Positions 1-9,227 are shown, counted from the first letter of the stretch. The stretch is 64,000 nucleotides of DNA from Parasphingopyxis algicola (GCF_013378075.1 NZ_CP051131.1:3546501-3610500), one strand, 5' to 3'. Made by a program: numbers and translations. The notes: generated by a model from the letters alone, not told the origin.

Positions 1-2
1 AC

Positions 3-278
3 CCGGTGACCGGCGAGCGCATCCTCACGCCGCAGCGCTGCCGCCGCATCAATGCGGTGATGATGAGCTGCGGCCATTACGACAATTCGGGCGATTTCGC
101 CTTCCGCATCGGCCTGCCCGGCAAGAGCGGCGTGGGCGGCGGCGTGCTGGCGATCGTGCCGGGCGAGGGAGCGGTCGCGGTCTGGTCGCCGGGCCTGAAC
201 GACGCGGGCACGTCGACCGTCGGTTCGATCGCGCTCGAGGCGCTGGTCGCGGAGACCGGCTGGTCGGTCTTCGGGTAG
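3..278 (+). CDS. glsA: Glutaminase A, C-terminal fragment (gene runs off the left edge)
   Basis: The frame is open to the left edge and ends in TAG at 276-278, so only the last ~91 codons are present. The residues [13 protein letters not shown] followed by [11 protein letters not shown] are the conserved C-terminal block of serine-dependent glutaminases, which hydrolyse L-glutamine to glutamate and ammonia in the cytosol. The lysine of the SxxK pair and the other N-terminal active-site residues lie outside the window, so activity cannot be judged. An internal ATG at 6 is not a real start because the homologous reading continues upstream of it. Confidence 0.85.
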   Translation, partial: PVTGERILTPQRCRRINAVMMSCGHYDNSGDFAFRIGLPGKSGVGGGVLAIVPGEGAVAVWSPGLNDAGTSTVGSIALEALVAETGWSVFG

Positions 279-327
279 CAGGGTTCGGGGTTCCGGCAAT
301 GATCGAGGGTCATTTCGTTCTAGGAAC

Positions 328-424
328 TCGTCATTGCGAGGAGCCGTAAGGCGACGCGGCAATCCAGGGCCGCAAAGCGCGTCGCCTGTTGCTCTGGATT
401 GCTTCGCTACGCTCGCAATGACGA
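328..424. repeat. Palindromic intergenic repeat (CGTCATTGCGAGG type)
   Basis: Two arms face each other: 328-366 starts TCGTCATTGCGAGGAGC and 394-424 ends GCTCGCAATGACGA, each carrying an internal CAATCCAG or CTGGATTG block. The unit would fold into a long imperfect hairpin in the gap between the glutaminase and zntB genes. Units of this type are common between genes in alphaproteobacteria. A role as a transcription terminator or message stabiliser is possible but not shown. Confidence 0.75.
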
Positions 425-529
425 AGCCCAGAACAAAGTAGCAATCGTCGTTCGGTTCCGAAATGTCGTGCGAGACAGCCCAATCTCTCGACATTTGGCG
501 TCTCGCCGGGTCTGGCCTAGGATCGCGAA

Positions 530-1546
530 ATGACCGGAACCGCCGATAACCTGACCGATCGCGCACCGCTCGAAGAGACGGAAGGCCTCATCTTCGCCTG
601 TTCGCTCGACGGTGCGGGCGGGGCGAAGCGGATCGGCTGGGACGGCGTGGAGAGCTGGACGCCCGAAGACGCGCCGCTCTGGCTGCATGTCAACGGCGCG
701 GCGGATCGCGTGCGGGACTGGCTGTCCGGCGCCGGCGGGCTGACCGAGCCGACCGCCGGCGCGATGCTGAGCCCCGAATCCCGCCCGCGCGTCTTTCACG
801 GAGCCAAGGGCTTCGTCGTGATCCTGCGCGGCATCAATCTCAATCCGGGCAGCGCGGTCGAGGATATGGTCGCGCTGCGCATGTGGAGCGACGGCAGACG
901 GCTGATCACGGTGCGCGAGGAAAAGCTGCGCACGGTCCGCGATCTCTACGAGAGATTGATCGCAAGCGATAACGGACCCAGGACGATCGCCGAACTGTTC
1001 GTCGAGTTGGTCGACCGGCTGACCGAACGGATCGGTTCGGTGGTTCTGGAATATGACGACCGGCTGGACGCGATCGAGGCGCAGGCGGATCAGGGGGATC
1101 CGGAAGATCTTCGCCGGCAGCTTGGCAATCTGCGGCAGGAATTGGTCGGTTTGCGCCGTTATCTCGGCCCGCAGCGCGAGGCGCTGAACCGGATGATGGC
1201 CGAAGCGCCCGACTGGATCGACGAACGCCAGAAGCTGACATTGCGGGAGACGACCGACCGGTCGCAGCGCCATATCGAAGAGATCGACGCCGCGCGCGAA
1301 CGGGCGATCGTGCTGAAGGACGATGTCGCCAACCGGCTCAACGAACAGCTTAACCGCAACCTCTATGTCTTGTCGATCGTCGCCGCGATCTTCTTGCCGC
1401 TGAGTTTTCTGACGGGTCTGCTGGGGATCAATGTCGGCGGCATGCCGGGCGTCGATGACGGTGACGCCTTCTGGATCACCTGCGCGGCGCTCGCGGTCCT
1501 GCTGATCGTCGAGCTGTTGATTTTCCGCAAACTCAAATGGCTTTGA
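530..1546 (+). CDS. zntB: CorA-family divalent cation transporter, ZntB type
   Basis: A 338-residue inner-membrane protein of the CorA/ZntB superfamily. It has a long cytosolic alpha/beta and helical N-terminal part (1 to about 270), then two C-terminal membrane helices. The loop between them reads GLLGINVGGMPG, the ZntB version of the GMN selectivity motif (G-I-N). The family forms pentamers; ZntB moves Zn2+ with protons. The helical stalk is rich in charged residues as expected, and the length matches the family. The ATG at 530 follows the palindromic repeat region without a strong ribosome-binding site. It stands alone upstream of the oxidase operon. Confidence 0.9.
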   Translation: MTGTADNLTDRAPLEETEGLIFACSLDGAGGAKRIGWDGVESWTPEDAPLWLHVNGAADRVRDWLSGAGGLTEPTAGAMLSPESRPRVFHGAKGFVVILRGINLNPGSAVEDMVALRMWSDGRRLITVREEKLRTVRDLYERLIASDNGPRTIAELFVELVDRLTERIGSVVLEYDDRLDAIEAQADQGDPEDLRRQLGNLRQELVGLRRYLGPQREALNRMMAEAPDWIDERQKLTLRETTDRSQRHIEEIDAARERAIVLKDDVANRLNEQLNRNLYVLSIVAAIFLPLSFLTGLLGINVGGMPGVDDGDAFWITCAALAVLLIVELLIFRKLKWL

Positions 1547-1634
1547 GAAACGATTGCATTTACTGCATTCGATGAGTTTGATTTTGCATATTTTCCGGGC
1601 TGCAATTTCGGGTCCTGCCCGCTAGATAGAGCCC

Positions 1635-3071
1635 ATGGCCGACGCCGAACTCGCCCTGCTTCTGGCGCGCATCCAGTTCGCCTTCACGGTCAGTTTCCAT
1701 TTCATCTTTCCGGCCTTTTCGATCGGCCTGGCCAGCTTTCTCGCGGTGCTCGAGGGGCTGTGGCTGAAGACGAAGGACGACGTCTATCTGCGGCTGTTCA
1801 AATATTGGCTGAAGATCTTCGCGATCACCTTCGCGATGGGCGTCGTCTCGGGCATCGTCATGTCCTACCAGTTCGGCACCAACTGGTCTGTCTTCTCCGA
1901 CCGGGCCGGGCCGATCATCGGGCCATTGATGGCCTATGAAGTGCTGACCGCCTTCTTCCTGGAAGCGGGTTTCCTGGGCGTCATGCTGTTCGGCATGGAT
2001 AAGGTCGGCAAGAAACTCCACTTCACGGCAACCCTGATGGTGGCGATCGGCACGGCGGTTTCGGCCTTCTGGATCCTCTCGGTCAACAGCTGGATGCAGA
2101 CGCCGGTCGGCTATGCGGTCAACGAGGCCGGGCAATATGTGCTCGACGGCAGCTGGTGGGACGTCGTCTTCACGCCGAGCTTTCACTACCGCCTCGTCCA
2201 CACCGTGATCGCCGCCTATCTGACGACGGCGCTCGTCGTCGGCGGCGTGGCGGCCTGGCATATGCTCAAGGGGCGAGACCTGCCGGCCGTGAAGAAGATG
2301 TTCTCGATGGCGATGTGGATGGCCGCGCTCGTCGCGCCGGTCCAGATTTTCGCGGGCGATCTCCACGGCCTCAACACGCTCGAACATCAGCCGATGAAGG
2401 TCGCGGCGATGGAAGGCCATTTCGACAGCTATGAGCGCGCCGCGCCGCTGATCCTGTTCGGGATCCCCGACAGCGAGGCGGAAGAAGTTCGGTACCAGAT
2501 CGCGATTCCCGGCCTCGGCTCGCTGATCCTCAAGCACGATATCAACGAGGGGCTGGACGGGCTGGACACGGTGGCGCGCGAGGATCGGCCGCCGGTCGGC
2601 ATCGTCTTCTGGTCGTTCCGGATCATGGTGGGCTTGGGCTTCCTGATGTTCGCGCTCGGCCTGTGGAGCCTCTGGGCGCGCTGGCGCAAGACGCTCTACG
2701 GCAGCCGCTGGCTGCACCGGTTCGCGCTGGCGATGAGCCCGGCCGGTTTCGTCGCCGTGATTGCCGGCTGGATCACGACCGAGGTCGGCCGCCAGCCCTG
2801 GGTGATCCACGAAGTGATGCGCACCGAGGACGCGGTTTCCGCGATCGGCGCGCCCGCCGTCGGCGGATCGCTGATCGCCTTCGTCATCGTTTATTTCTTC
2901 GTCTTCGGGGCGGGCACGCTCTATCTGCTCAAGCTGATGTCCCACCCGCCCGCGCCCGGCGAGACCGGCGTGGCCGACGCGCCGATCCGCACCGCGGGCA
3001 TCACCCCGGCCGCGGGTATCGACAAGGATGGTATAGAGCCCCGGCCGGACAAGCAGGAGGGCGCCGAATGA
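1635..3071 (+). CDS. cydA: Cytochrome bd-type quinol oxidase subunit I (cyanide-insensitive, CioA)
   Basis: A 478-residue multi-pass membrane protein. It carries the haem ligand region FHFIFPAFSIG (H22), the H189 area, the quinol-loop start HQPMKVAAMEG (251-261) and the signature GRQPW (385-389). The loop between the Q-loop motif and the next helix is short, and the total length is below that of E. coli CydA, which points to the CIO subfamily with a short Q loop. It oxidises quinol and reduces oxygen to water at high affinity without pumping protons. The stop overlaps the next start in an ATGA, so the two subunits are translationally coupled. Confidence 0.95.
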   Translation: MADAELALLLARIQFAFTVSFHFIFPAFSIGLASFLAVLEGLWLKTKDDVYLRLFKYWLKIFAITFAMGVVSGIVMSYQFGTNWSVFSDRAGPIIGPLMAYEVLTAFFLEAGFLGVMLFGMDKVGKKLHFTATLMVAIGTAVSAFWILSVNSWMQTPVGYAVNEAGQYVLDGSWWDVVFTPSFHYRLVHTVIAAYLTTALVVGGVAAWHMLKGRDLPAVKKMFSMAMWMAALVAPVQIFAGDLHGLNTLEHQPMKVAAMEGHFDSYERAAPLILFGIPDSEAEEVRYQIAIPGLGSLILKHDINEGLDGLDTVAREDRPPVGIVFWSFRIMVGLGFLMFALGLWSLWARWRKTLYGSRWLHRFALAMSPAGFVAVIAGWITTEVGRQPWVIHEVMRTEDAVSAIGAPAVGGSLIAFVIVYFFVFGAGTLYLLKLMSHPPAPGETGVADAPIRTAGITPAAGIDKDGIEPRPDKQEGAE

Positions 3072-4072
3072 GCGATCCCGTTCTCACCATCATCTGGGCG
3101 GGCATTATCGCCTTCGCGATCGGCGCCTATGTCGTGATGGACGGGTTCGATCTCGGCATCGGCATCCTCTTCAAGACGTTCCGGGTCGGCCAGGAACGGG
3201 ATATGGCGATGAACACCATTGCGCCGGTCTGGGACGGCAACGAGACCTGGCTGGTGCTCGGCGGCGGCGGATTGATGGCGGCGTTCCCGCTTGCCTATGC
3301 GGTCATCCTGCCGGCGCTCTACGCGCCGCTTACCGCGATGCTGCTCGCGCTCGTTTTCCGCGGCGTGGCGTTCGAGTTCCGCTGGCGCGATCCCGGCCAT
3401 CGCCGCTTCTGGGATTTCAGCTTCTCCGCCGGATCGCTGATCGCGACCTTTGCGCAGGGCATTACGCTCGGCGCATTGCTCCAGGGCATCGAAGTGCAGG
3501 ACCGGGCCTATGCGGGCGGCTGGTGGGACTGGCTGACGCCGTTCAGCCTGCTGTGCGGCGCGGCGCTGGTTATCGGCTATGCGATGCTCGGCGCGTGCTG
3601 GCTGGTGATGAAAGGCACGGGCAGGCTCCACAACAAGGCGCGGCGCATCGCGATTCTGTTGACCCCCGTGCTGCTCGGCGCGATCGGCGCCGTCAGCCTG
3701 GCGACGCCGTTCGTCGAGCCGCAATATTATGATCGCTGGTTCGACATGCCGGGGTTGCTGGTCACGCTCCCGATGCCGCTGCTCGTGGCGTTTTTTGCCT
3801 TCATGCTGTGGCGCGATCTGGAGAATAATTACGAGAACCGGCCGTTCTTCTGGGCGCTGGGCCTCTTCCTGCTCAGCATGGTCGGGCTCGCGATTTCGAT
3901 GTGGCCGGACGTCATTCCCGGCAGCGTGTCGATCTTCGATGCGGCGGCGCCGCGCGAAAGCCAGATCTTCATGCTGATCGGCGCAGCGATCCTCGTGCCC
4001 GTGATCCTCGCCTACACCGCCTGGGCCTATTGGGTATTTCGCGGCAAGGTCGACGAGGCCGGCTATCACTGA
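3068..4072 (+). CDS. cydB: Cytochrome bd-type quinol oxidase subunit II (CioB)
   Basis: A 334-residue membrane protein that pairs with subunit I. The start is the ATG at 3068, inside the ATGA overlap with cydA; the frame is open for another 135 codons upstream but that stretch is antisense-like noise. The N-terminus reads VMDGFDLGIG, the classic subunit II signature, and the WDGNETWLVLGGGG block follows near residue 55. Eight or nine hydrophobic segments are visible. It forms the oxidase heterodimer with CydA. A DUF2474-like small ORF follows in the same operon. Confidence 0.95.
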   Translation: MSDPVLTIIWAGIIAFAIGAYVVMDGFDLGIGILFKTFRVGQERDMAMNTIAPVWDGNETWLVLGGGGLMAAFPLAYAVILPALYAPLTAMLLALVFRGVAFEFRWRDPGHRRFWDFSFSAGSLIATFAQGITLGALLQGIEVQDRAYAGGWWDWLTPFSLLCGAALVIGYAMLGACWLVMKGTGRLHNKARRIAILLTPVLLGAIGAVSLATPFVEPQYYDRWFDMPGLLVTLPMPLLVAFFAFMLWRDLENNYENRPFFWALGLFLLSMVGLAISMWPDVIPGSVSIFDAAAPRESQIFMLIGAAILVPVILAYTAWAYWVFRGKVDEAGYH

Positions 4073-4193
4073 GGAGGGCGACCGCGCGGAGGACGGGCCG
4101 CTCTGGCGAAAGCTCGCCTGGTTCGCGGCGCTATGGGGCCTCGGCGTCGGTACCGTGGCGCTGGTGGCGCTGCTTATCCGATGGTGGTTGTGA
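4065..4193 (+). CDS. Small single-helix oxidase partner, DUF2474 family (start codon non-standard)
   Basis: Frame 4065-4193 encodes about 42 residues ending PLWRKLAWFAALWGL and a hydrophobic helix before RWWL. The PLW-R-L-W pattern followed by one membrane helix is typical of DUF2474, a family found right behind cioAB and thought to act like CydX. The frame has no ATG, GTG or TTG between the preceding stop at 4002-4004 and the conserved block. The ATC at 4065, overlapping the cydB stop, is the most likely initiation point because it sits exactly where ATGA coupling is expected: a single C-to-G change would give ATG. The function is inferred from position and pattern. The start is uncertain. 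Confidence 0.6.
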   Translation: MTEEGDRAEDGPLWRKLAWFAALWGLGVGTVALVALLIRWWL

Positions 4194-4205
4194 CGGACGG
4201 GTAGA

Positions 4206-4229
4206 CCGGGGCGGCCTCGGCTGCCCCGG
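4206..4229. terminator. GC-rich hairpin between convergent genes
   Basis: CCGGGGCGGC and GCTGCCCCGG can pair over ten positions with one mismatch around a four-base loop CTCG. The hairpin sits between the oxidase operon and the tail-collar gene, which converge here. There is no T-run on either strand, so it is only a plausible bidirectional transcription end. Confidence 0.4.
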
Positions 4230-4241
4230 CCTCCAGCGCCT

Positions 4242-4847
4242 TCAGTTCCGCGATGGATAGATTCCGTTCGTGACCACGCAATAACGGAGCACGAGATACG
4301 GATTGCGGCTGTCGAACGACACGCTGCCGCCGGTATTGTCGGTCTGGACCGTATTGGCGGCCATATCGACGTCCGGTGCCTGTTCGGAGTAGATGTCCTG
4401 CGGGTCGTTGAAGTCGGCCAGCGCCGCGTTGGTCGGATTGTCGATCGTCGCGGCGGTATTGGATGCGCGCATGCGGCCGGTATGGCTGTGCGAGGGCATG
4501 TTCTGGACCGTGAGCTGGATATTCTCGCGCCCGCCGCTCTGGCCCTGCTGGAACGGCGTCAGGCCCGGGCGGCTGCCGTGATTGATGCCCGAACGGCCGC
4601 GCAGATCGGGAATTCCGAAAGTCGTGCGCCCGTCGCCGCCATAGGTTGTGCCGAACAGCGAGAACAGCGCCGTGTTCTGGCTGATCGCTATCAGCTGCCC
4701 CGCCGCTTCGACCGTCGCGCGCGGGCAGAAGAGATAGCCGACTGTGATGATCTCGCCCATGACGCGTTCCTGCGCCATGGCGGGCTGCGGTGCCGACACG
4801 GCCGAAAGGCCGAGCGCGGCGGAAAGAATAGCTGTTTGAATTTTCAT
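4242..4847 (-). CDS. Secreted phage tail-collar domain protein (microcystin-dependent protein-like)
   Basis: A 201-residue protein with a Sec signal peptide (about 1-25, cleavage after a PAMA-Q type site). The mature part holds a tail-collar repeat: LFCPRATVEAAGQL, then ALFSLFGTTYGGDG and TTFGIPDLRGR. The middle has NMPSHSHTG, also typical of the MdpB/tail-collar group. No phage genes surround it, so it is a free-standing chromosomal member whose role is unknown. Export to the periplasm or surface is inferred from the signal peptide. The start is the first ATG of the signal-peptide frame, with an AGGGGAA ribosome-binding site upstream. Confidence 0.85.
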   Translation of the reverse strand: MKIQTAILSAALGLSAVSAPQPAMAQERVMGEIITVGYLFCPRATVEAAGQLIAISQNTALFSLFGTTYGGDGRTTFGIPDLRGRSGINHGSRPGLTPFQQGQSGGRENIQLTVQNMPSHSHTGRMRASNTAATIDNPTNAALADFNDPQDIYSEQAPDVDMAANTVQTDNTGGSVSFDSRNPYLVLRYCVVTNGIYPSRN

Positions 4848-5045
4848 GATATTCCCCTGTTCTGATCAAGTACGGTGGATACGCAGACTCGCAGATAATC
4901 GCCACATGCGCAGTCCCAATCTACTCTAATGGAGAATATAGTTACAGCATTAGTGGCGGGTTATTTTCCACTATCAGCACCAATCTGGTGCAGATTGTTC
5001 AGAAATTATTATCCAGCAAATAATGACAATATCGTTTCAATGCCG

Positions 5046-6080
5046 TTACTGATCTGTAATCGATCCCATCCGCGCCGCCATGATCGCCGACACGGTCATC
5101 ATCGGCACGTAATAGACGAGCAGCGGGACGATGATGAGCCCGGCTTCGGCGCCCGGGAACAGGATGCGCGCCATCGGGGTTCCCGAAATTACGCTTTTCT
5201 GCATCGCCGCGAACAGCAGGGCGGTGCCGTCGCCATAGTCGAAACCGAGCAGGCGCGAGGCGAGCATCGCGGTTGCGATCACGAGGACCAGGAGCACCAG
5301 CATTGCCGCGAGCAGAAGCAGGAAGCGGCCGAGCCCGATCCCTTCGAGCAGGCCGCCGCCGACCGCCGCCGACAGCGCGACATAGATGGCGAGCAGGATA
5401 GTCAGCCGGTCGAGCGTGCGGCCGACGACCGGATGCGCTTCGATCCACGCCCCGGCCAGCGGCCGGAACAGCTGACCGGTCGCGAAGGGGAGGGCGAGGA
5501 TCAGCACGACCGTGCCGATGCCGGACATATCGATCGGCGCGCCCGACGTCGAAAGCAGCGCGGCGAACATCAGCGGCGTCAGCACGACCCCGAGCATCGA
5601 GGAGAGGGCGGCTGCGATCACCGATGCCGCGACATTGCCGCGCGCCATGGAGACCATGGCGATCGAGGAGGCGACCGTCGTCGGCAGCGCACAGAGAAAG
5701 AGGATACCGGGCACAAAGGCGGGATCGATGAACGGTGCCGCGAGCGTCGTCAGCAGGAGCCCGAGCAGCGGAAAGGCGAGAAAGGTGAAGGCGACGATCG
5801 CGAGATGCAGCTTGAGCCGCCTGAACCCGCCGAGGACCGCCTGGCGGCTCAGCCGCGCGCCATGGACGAAGAACAGCGTGACAATGCAGGCGGTCGAGAT
5901 GGTGCCCAGCCAGTCCAGAGCGGCGCCGCGCGCGGGAAGCAGCGCGGCGATCCCGACCATTGCCAGCAGGATGATTATGAAGCGGTCGGGGATCAGGATC
6001 GTCGCGAGGCGCTGCATCGCGTCGCCATACCGCACTATCGCCTGAACACCAGTGCCCCCGGCTTCCGGTGGTTTGCGCAT
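5046..6080 (-). CDS. SBF-like (bile acid:sodium symporter family) membrane transporter
   Basis: About 344 residues with nine to ten hydrophobic segments. The pattern from IPDRFIIILLAMVGIAALLP through LPTTVASSIAMVSMARGN to GLIIVPLLVYY matches the SBF-like branch (YfeH type, PF13593). These proteins move organic anions with sodium; the substrate here is not known. Three in-frame starts are possible: GTG 6101, ATG 6080 (preceded by an AAGG-type ribosome site) and ATG 6017 just before the first membrane helix. I chose 6080. The gene is divergent from typA. Confidence 0.85.
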   Translation of the reverse strand: MRKPPEAGGTGVQAIVRYGDAMQRLATILIPDRFIIILLAMVGIAALLPARGAALDWLGTISTACIVTLFFVHGARLSRQAVLGGFRRLKLHLAIVAFTFLAFPLLGLLLTTLAAPFIDPAFVPGILFLCALPTTVASSIAMVSMARGNVAASVIAAALSSMLGVVLTPLMFAALLSTSGAPIDMSGIGTVVLILALPFATGQLFRPLAGAWIEAHPVVGRTLDRLTILLAIYVALSAAVGGGLLEGIGLGRFLLLLAAMLVLLVLVIATAMLASRLLGFDYGDGTALLFAAMQKSVISGTPMARILFPGAEAGLIIVPLLVYYVPMMTVSAIMAARMGSITDQ

Positions 6081-6157
6081 AGACGCCTTGTTGCGGCGCA
6101 CAAATCCCTATATAGGGCGCGACTAATCCGACGCTCCTGACAATTGAGAGAATTCCT

Positions 6158-7975
6158 ATGGGCCTTCGCAACGTGGCCATCATTGCTCACGTCGATCACG
6201 GCAAGACGACGCTGGTCGACGAGCTTTTCCGCCAGTCCGGCACCTTTCGCGAGAATGAGCGCGTAGAGGAGCGGGCGATGGATTCGAACGAGCTCGAAAA
6301 GGAGCGCGGGATCACGATCCTCGCCAAATGCACGAGCGTCGAGTGGAACGATCATCACATCAATATCGTCGACACGCCCGGCCACGCCGATTTCGGCGCC
6401 GAGGTCGAGCGCATCCTTTCGATGGTCGACGGTGTGATCCTGCTCGTCGACGCCGCCGAGGGCCCGATGCCGCAGACCAAGTTCGTCACCGGCAAGGCGC
6501 TGGCGCTCGGCCTCAGGCCGATCGTCGTCGTCAACAAGATCGACCGGCCCGATGCGCGGCCCGCCGAGGTGCTCGACGAATGTTTCGAGCTGTTCCTCGC
6601 ATTGGACGCCAATGACGAGCAGCTCGATTTCCCGACCCTCTATGCGAGCGGCCGTTCCGGTTACGCCGGTCGCGAGGATACGGTGCGCGACGGCGATCTG
6701 ACGCCGCTGTTCGAAACGATCGTCGAGCATGTTCCGGCGCCCGACGCCGATCCGGACGGCGAGTTCAGGATGCTCGCAACGCTGCTCGATCGCGACAATT
6801 TCATGGGGCGCGTGCTGACCGGGCGGATCGAATCCGGCCGGCTGGAAATGAACATGCCGATCAAGGCGATCGATGCCGAGGGCAAGGTCGTCGAGAGCGG
6901 GCGCGCGACGAAAATCTTGGCTTTCGAAGGGCTTGAACGGGTTTCTGTAGAATCCGCGAAAGCGGGCGATATCGTCGCGATTGCCGGCCTCACCGATGCG
7001 ACCGTCTCCAACACCATCTGTTCGATCGAGGTCGAGACGCCGATCGATGCGCAGCCGATCGATCCGCCGACGCTTGCCATGACCTTCGCGGTCAATGACA
7101 GCCCGTTCGCCGGCAAGGACGGCGACAAGGTGCAATCGCGCGTCATCCGCGAACGGCTGGAGAAGGAAGCCGAGGGCAATGTCGCGATCAAGATCAGCGA
7201 GAGCGCCGAGAAGGATGCGTTCGAGGTGGCCGGACGCGGCGAGCTTCAGCTCGGTGTGCTGATCGAAACGATGCGGCGCGAGGGGTTCGAGCTGTCCATT
7301 TCGCGCCCGCGCGTTCTCTTCCGCGATGGCCCGGATGGCCGCGAAGAGCCTTATGAAACCGTTGTGGTCGATGTCGACGATGAATTCTCCGGTACGGTCG
7401 TCGAGAAGATGGCGCTGCGCAAGGCCGAGATGACCGATATGTCGCCTTCGGGCGGCGGCAAGACACGGATCACCTTCTCCGCGCCGTCGCGCGGCCTGAT
7501 CGGCTATCATGGCGAATTCCTGTCCGACACGCGCGGCACCGGGATCATGAATCGGGTCTATGAGAAATACGGGCCGTACAAAGGCAATATCGAGGGCCGT
7601 CCCGTTGGCGTGCTGATCTCGATGGAGCAGGGTCAGGCGATTGCCTATTCGCTGAACACGCTCGAGGATCGTGGTATCATGTTCGTGTCGCCCGGCGAGG
7701 CTTTGTATCAGGGTATGGTGATCGGCGAGAATTCCAAGCCGCAGGATCTCGAGGTCAACCCGACCAAAACGAAGCAGCTCACGAACATCCGCTCATCGGG
7801 CAAGGACGACGCCATCCGCCTGACCCCGCCGCGCCGGATGACGCTGGAACAGGCGATCGCCTATATCCAGAATGACGAACTGGTCGAGGTGACGCCCAAG
7901 GCGATCCGCATCAGGAAGCGCCATCTGGACCCGCATGTCCGCAAGAAGGAATCTCGCAAGGCGGAGGCGGCCTAG
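6158..7975 (+). CDS. typA: Translational GTPase TypA/BipA
   Basis: A 605-residue ribosome-associated GTPase of the EF-G family. G motifs are clear: AHVDHGKTT (G1), the RGITI switch, DTPGHADF (G3) and NKID (G4). Domain order is GTPase, beta-barrel, two alpha/beta domains (with PRVLFRDG and GRGELQLG) and the TypA-specific C-terminal domain; the length is normal. It assists ribosome assembly and translation under stress such as cold. The last 19 codons (7916-7975) have a diverged second copy at 9168-9227, beyond the PiT gene. Its stop overlaps the PiT stop by four bases on the other strand. Confidence 0.97.
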   Translation: MGLRNVAIIAHVDHGKTTLVDELFRQSGTFRENERVEERAMDSNELEKERGITILAKCTSVEWNDHHINIVDTPGHADFGAEVERILSMVDGVILLVDAAEGPMPQTKFVTGKALALGLRPIVVVNKIDRPDARPAEVLDECFELFLALDANDEQLDFPTLYASGRSGYAGREDTVRDGDLTPLFETIVEHVPAPDADPDGEFRMLATLLDRDNFMGRVLTGRIESGRLEMNMPIKAIDAEGKVVESGRATKILAFEGLERVSVESAKAGDIVAIAGLTDATVSNTICSIEVETPIDAQPIDPPTLAMTFAVNDSPFAGKDGDKVQSRVIRERLEKEAEGNVAIKISESAEKDAFEVAGRGELQLGVLIETMRREGFELSISRPRVLFRDGPDGREEPYETVVVDVDDEFSGTVVEKMALRKAEMTDMSPSGGGKTRITFSAPSRGLIGYHGEFLSDTRGTGIMNRVYEKYGPYKGNIEGRPVGVLISMEQGQAIAYSLNTLEDRGIMFVSPGEALYQGMVIGENSKPQDLEVNPTKTKQLTNIRSSGKDDAIRLTPPRRMTLEQAIAYIQNDELVEVTPKAIRIRKRHLDPHVRKKESRKAEAA

Positions 7976-9138
7976 GCGAGCAGCCCGAGACCGAAGGCGA
8001 TCCCCGCCGCGATCGGCAGGGTCGCGACCCAGGACAGCAGGACGTTGCGCACGACCGACAGGTCGAGCGTACCGCCCGCCGCGCCGGTGCCGATGATCGA
8101 GCCCACCGATACGTGCGTGGTCGAGACCGGGACGCCGATCCGGCTCGCGAACAGGACCAGCGTCGCCGTGATAAGGTTCGCCGAGATGCCCTGGGTCGTG
8201 TCGAGGTGATTGATCTTCAGGCTCATCGTTTCGGCCACGCGCCGCGACAATAGCCAGCCGCCGAGCGCCATGGCCGCGGTGCCGGCGACAGCCGCCGCGG
8301 TGCCGCTGAAGAGATTGGCGGCGATCAGCAGCGCGGCGAGCTTGGGCGCATCGTTGACCCCGCGCGCGAAACAGATCGTGCTGGCGGAGAACAGGTGGAG
8401 GCCGTCGAGTAGCCTGCCGACGGACGCGCGCGCGATCGGCCGGCCCGCCTGATCGCAAGCCTCGTCCGAGGCCATAACCAGATGCGGCGCCCGGCAGGCC
8501 ATATCCACCCTGGCCACCGAGCCGACATCTCCCGCGTTCAGCGGCCTGCCGTCCATGAGACAGATACATTCGCTTTCCGAAGGTCTTGGCCGCACATGTT
8601 TGAGGATCAGATAGGCGGCAAAGGCCATGAACGCGGAAAGAAACGGACTGACGAGAAGCGGAAAGACGAATTTCGATCCGAGATTGCCGAAATCGATCGC
8701 GCCGGCACTGTTTGCCAGCCCCGCGCCGATCAGTCCGCCGACCAGCGCATGGGTCGTCGAGACCGGAAAGCCGAGCCGCGTCGCCAGCATTACGGTGAAC
8801 GCGGCGCCGCCGCCGACCGCCAGCGCAAAAGCGGGCGTGCTTGCCAGCGCATCGGGCACCAGTCCCTTGCCGGAAAATTGCTGGACCAGGGTATCCGCGA
8901 TCAGCACCGATGCCAGGCCGCCGAGGATCGTCGCGCCCGTGGCGAGGATCAGCGCCTTGCGATAGCTGAGTGATGCCGATCCCCAAACGGTCGCGAAGCC
9001 CTTGAAATTATCGTTGGCGCCATTGCTGAAGGCGAGAAACAGGGCGGTCGAAGCGAGGAGTACGATGAGCAAGAGCAGCCTTTCAGGACGAGCGAACGGG
9101 ATCCGACTGTAGGGGTCGTTCCTGTTATACGCTGCCAA
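7972..9138 (-). CDS. pit: Inorganic phosphate transporter, PiT family
   Basis: A 388-residue inner-membrane protein with the two inverted PiT signatures: NGANDNFKG near residue 39 and GVNDAPK in the second half, each followed by a PVSTTH block. PiT carriers bring in metal-phosphate with protons. The central hydrophilic loop holds two ECICL/DMACRAPH cysteine segments. The start is TTG at 9138, the only reasonable start before the first helix. The gene lies between two copies of the typA 3' end, which suggests it arrived by recombination at that site. Confidence 0.92.
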   Translation of the reverse strand: MAAYNRNDPYSRIPFARPERLLLLIVLLASTALFLAFSNGANDNFKGFATVWGSASLSYRKALILATGATILGGLASVLIADTLVQQFSGKGLVPDALASTPAFALAVGGGAAFTVMLATRLGFPVSTTHALVGGLIGAGLANSAGAIDFGNLGSKFVFPLLVSPFLSAFMAFAAYLILKHVRPRPSESECICLMDGRPLNAGDVGSVARVDMACRAPHLVMASDEACDQAGRPIARASVGRLLDGLHLFSASTICFARGVNDAPKLAALLIAANLFSGTAAAVAGTAAMALGGWLLSRRVAETMSLKINHLDTTQGISANLITATLVLFASRIGVPVSTTHVSVGSIIGTGAAGGTLDLSVVRNVLLSWVATLPIAAGIAFGLGLLA

Positions 9139-9167
9139 GTCGATCCCGGTTACGGGCGGAGAAAGGC

Positions 9168-9227
9168 AAACGCCATCTCGATCCGCATAAGCGGAAGAAG
9201 GATGCGCGGAAAGCGGAGGTGGCCTAG
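9168..9227 (+). pseudogene. Second, diverged copy of the typA 3' end (19 codons plus stop)
   Basis: Read in frame this stretch gives KRHLDPHKRKKDARKAEVA and a TAG stop. The true TypA end at 7916-7975 reads [19 protein letters not shown] and TAG. By hand alignment 15 of 19 residues and 47 of 60 bases agree, with most mismatches at third positions, so both copies evolved as coding sequence before they were separated. There is no coding context upstream of this copy. It lies just beyond the start of the PiT gene, so the PiT gene is bracketed by two typA tails in the same orientation. Confidence 0.85.

Noticed and set aside
1560-2945. A 461-codon minus-strand frame over cydA
   Set aside because: Rich in Asp, Arg, His and Gln runs from antisense GC bias; cydA on the other strand is certain.
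4976-4990. GCACCA-3-TGGTGC hairpin near the end of the SBF-like gene
   Set aside because: Stem is short and not followed by a T-run on either strand. Could be chance.
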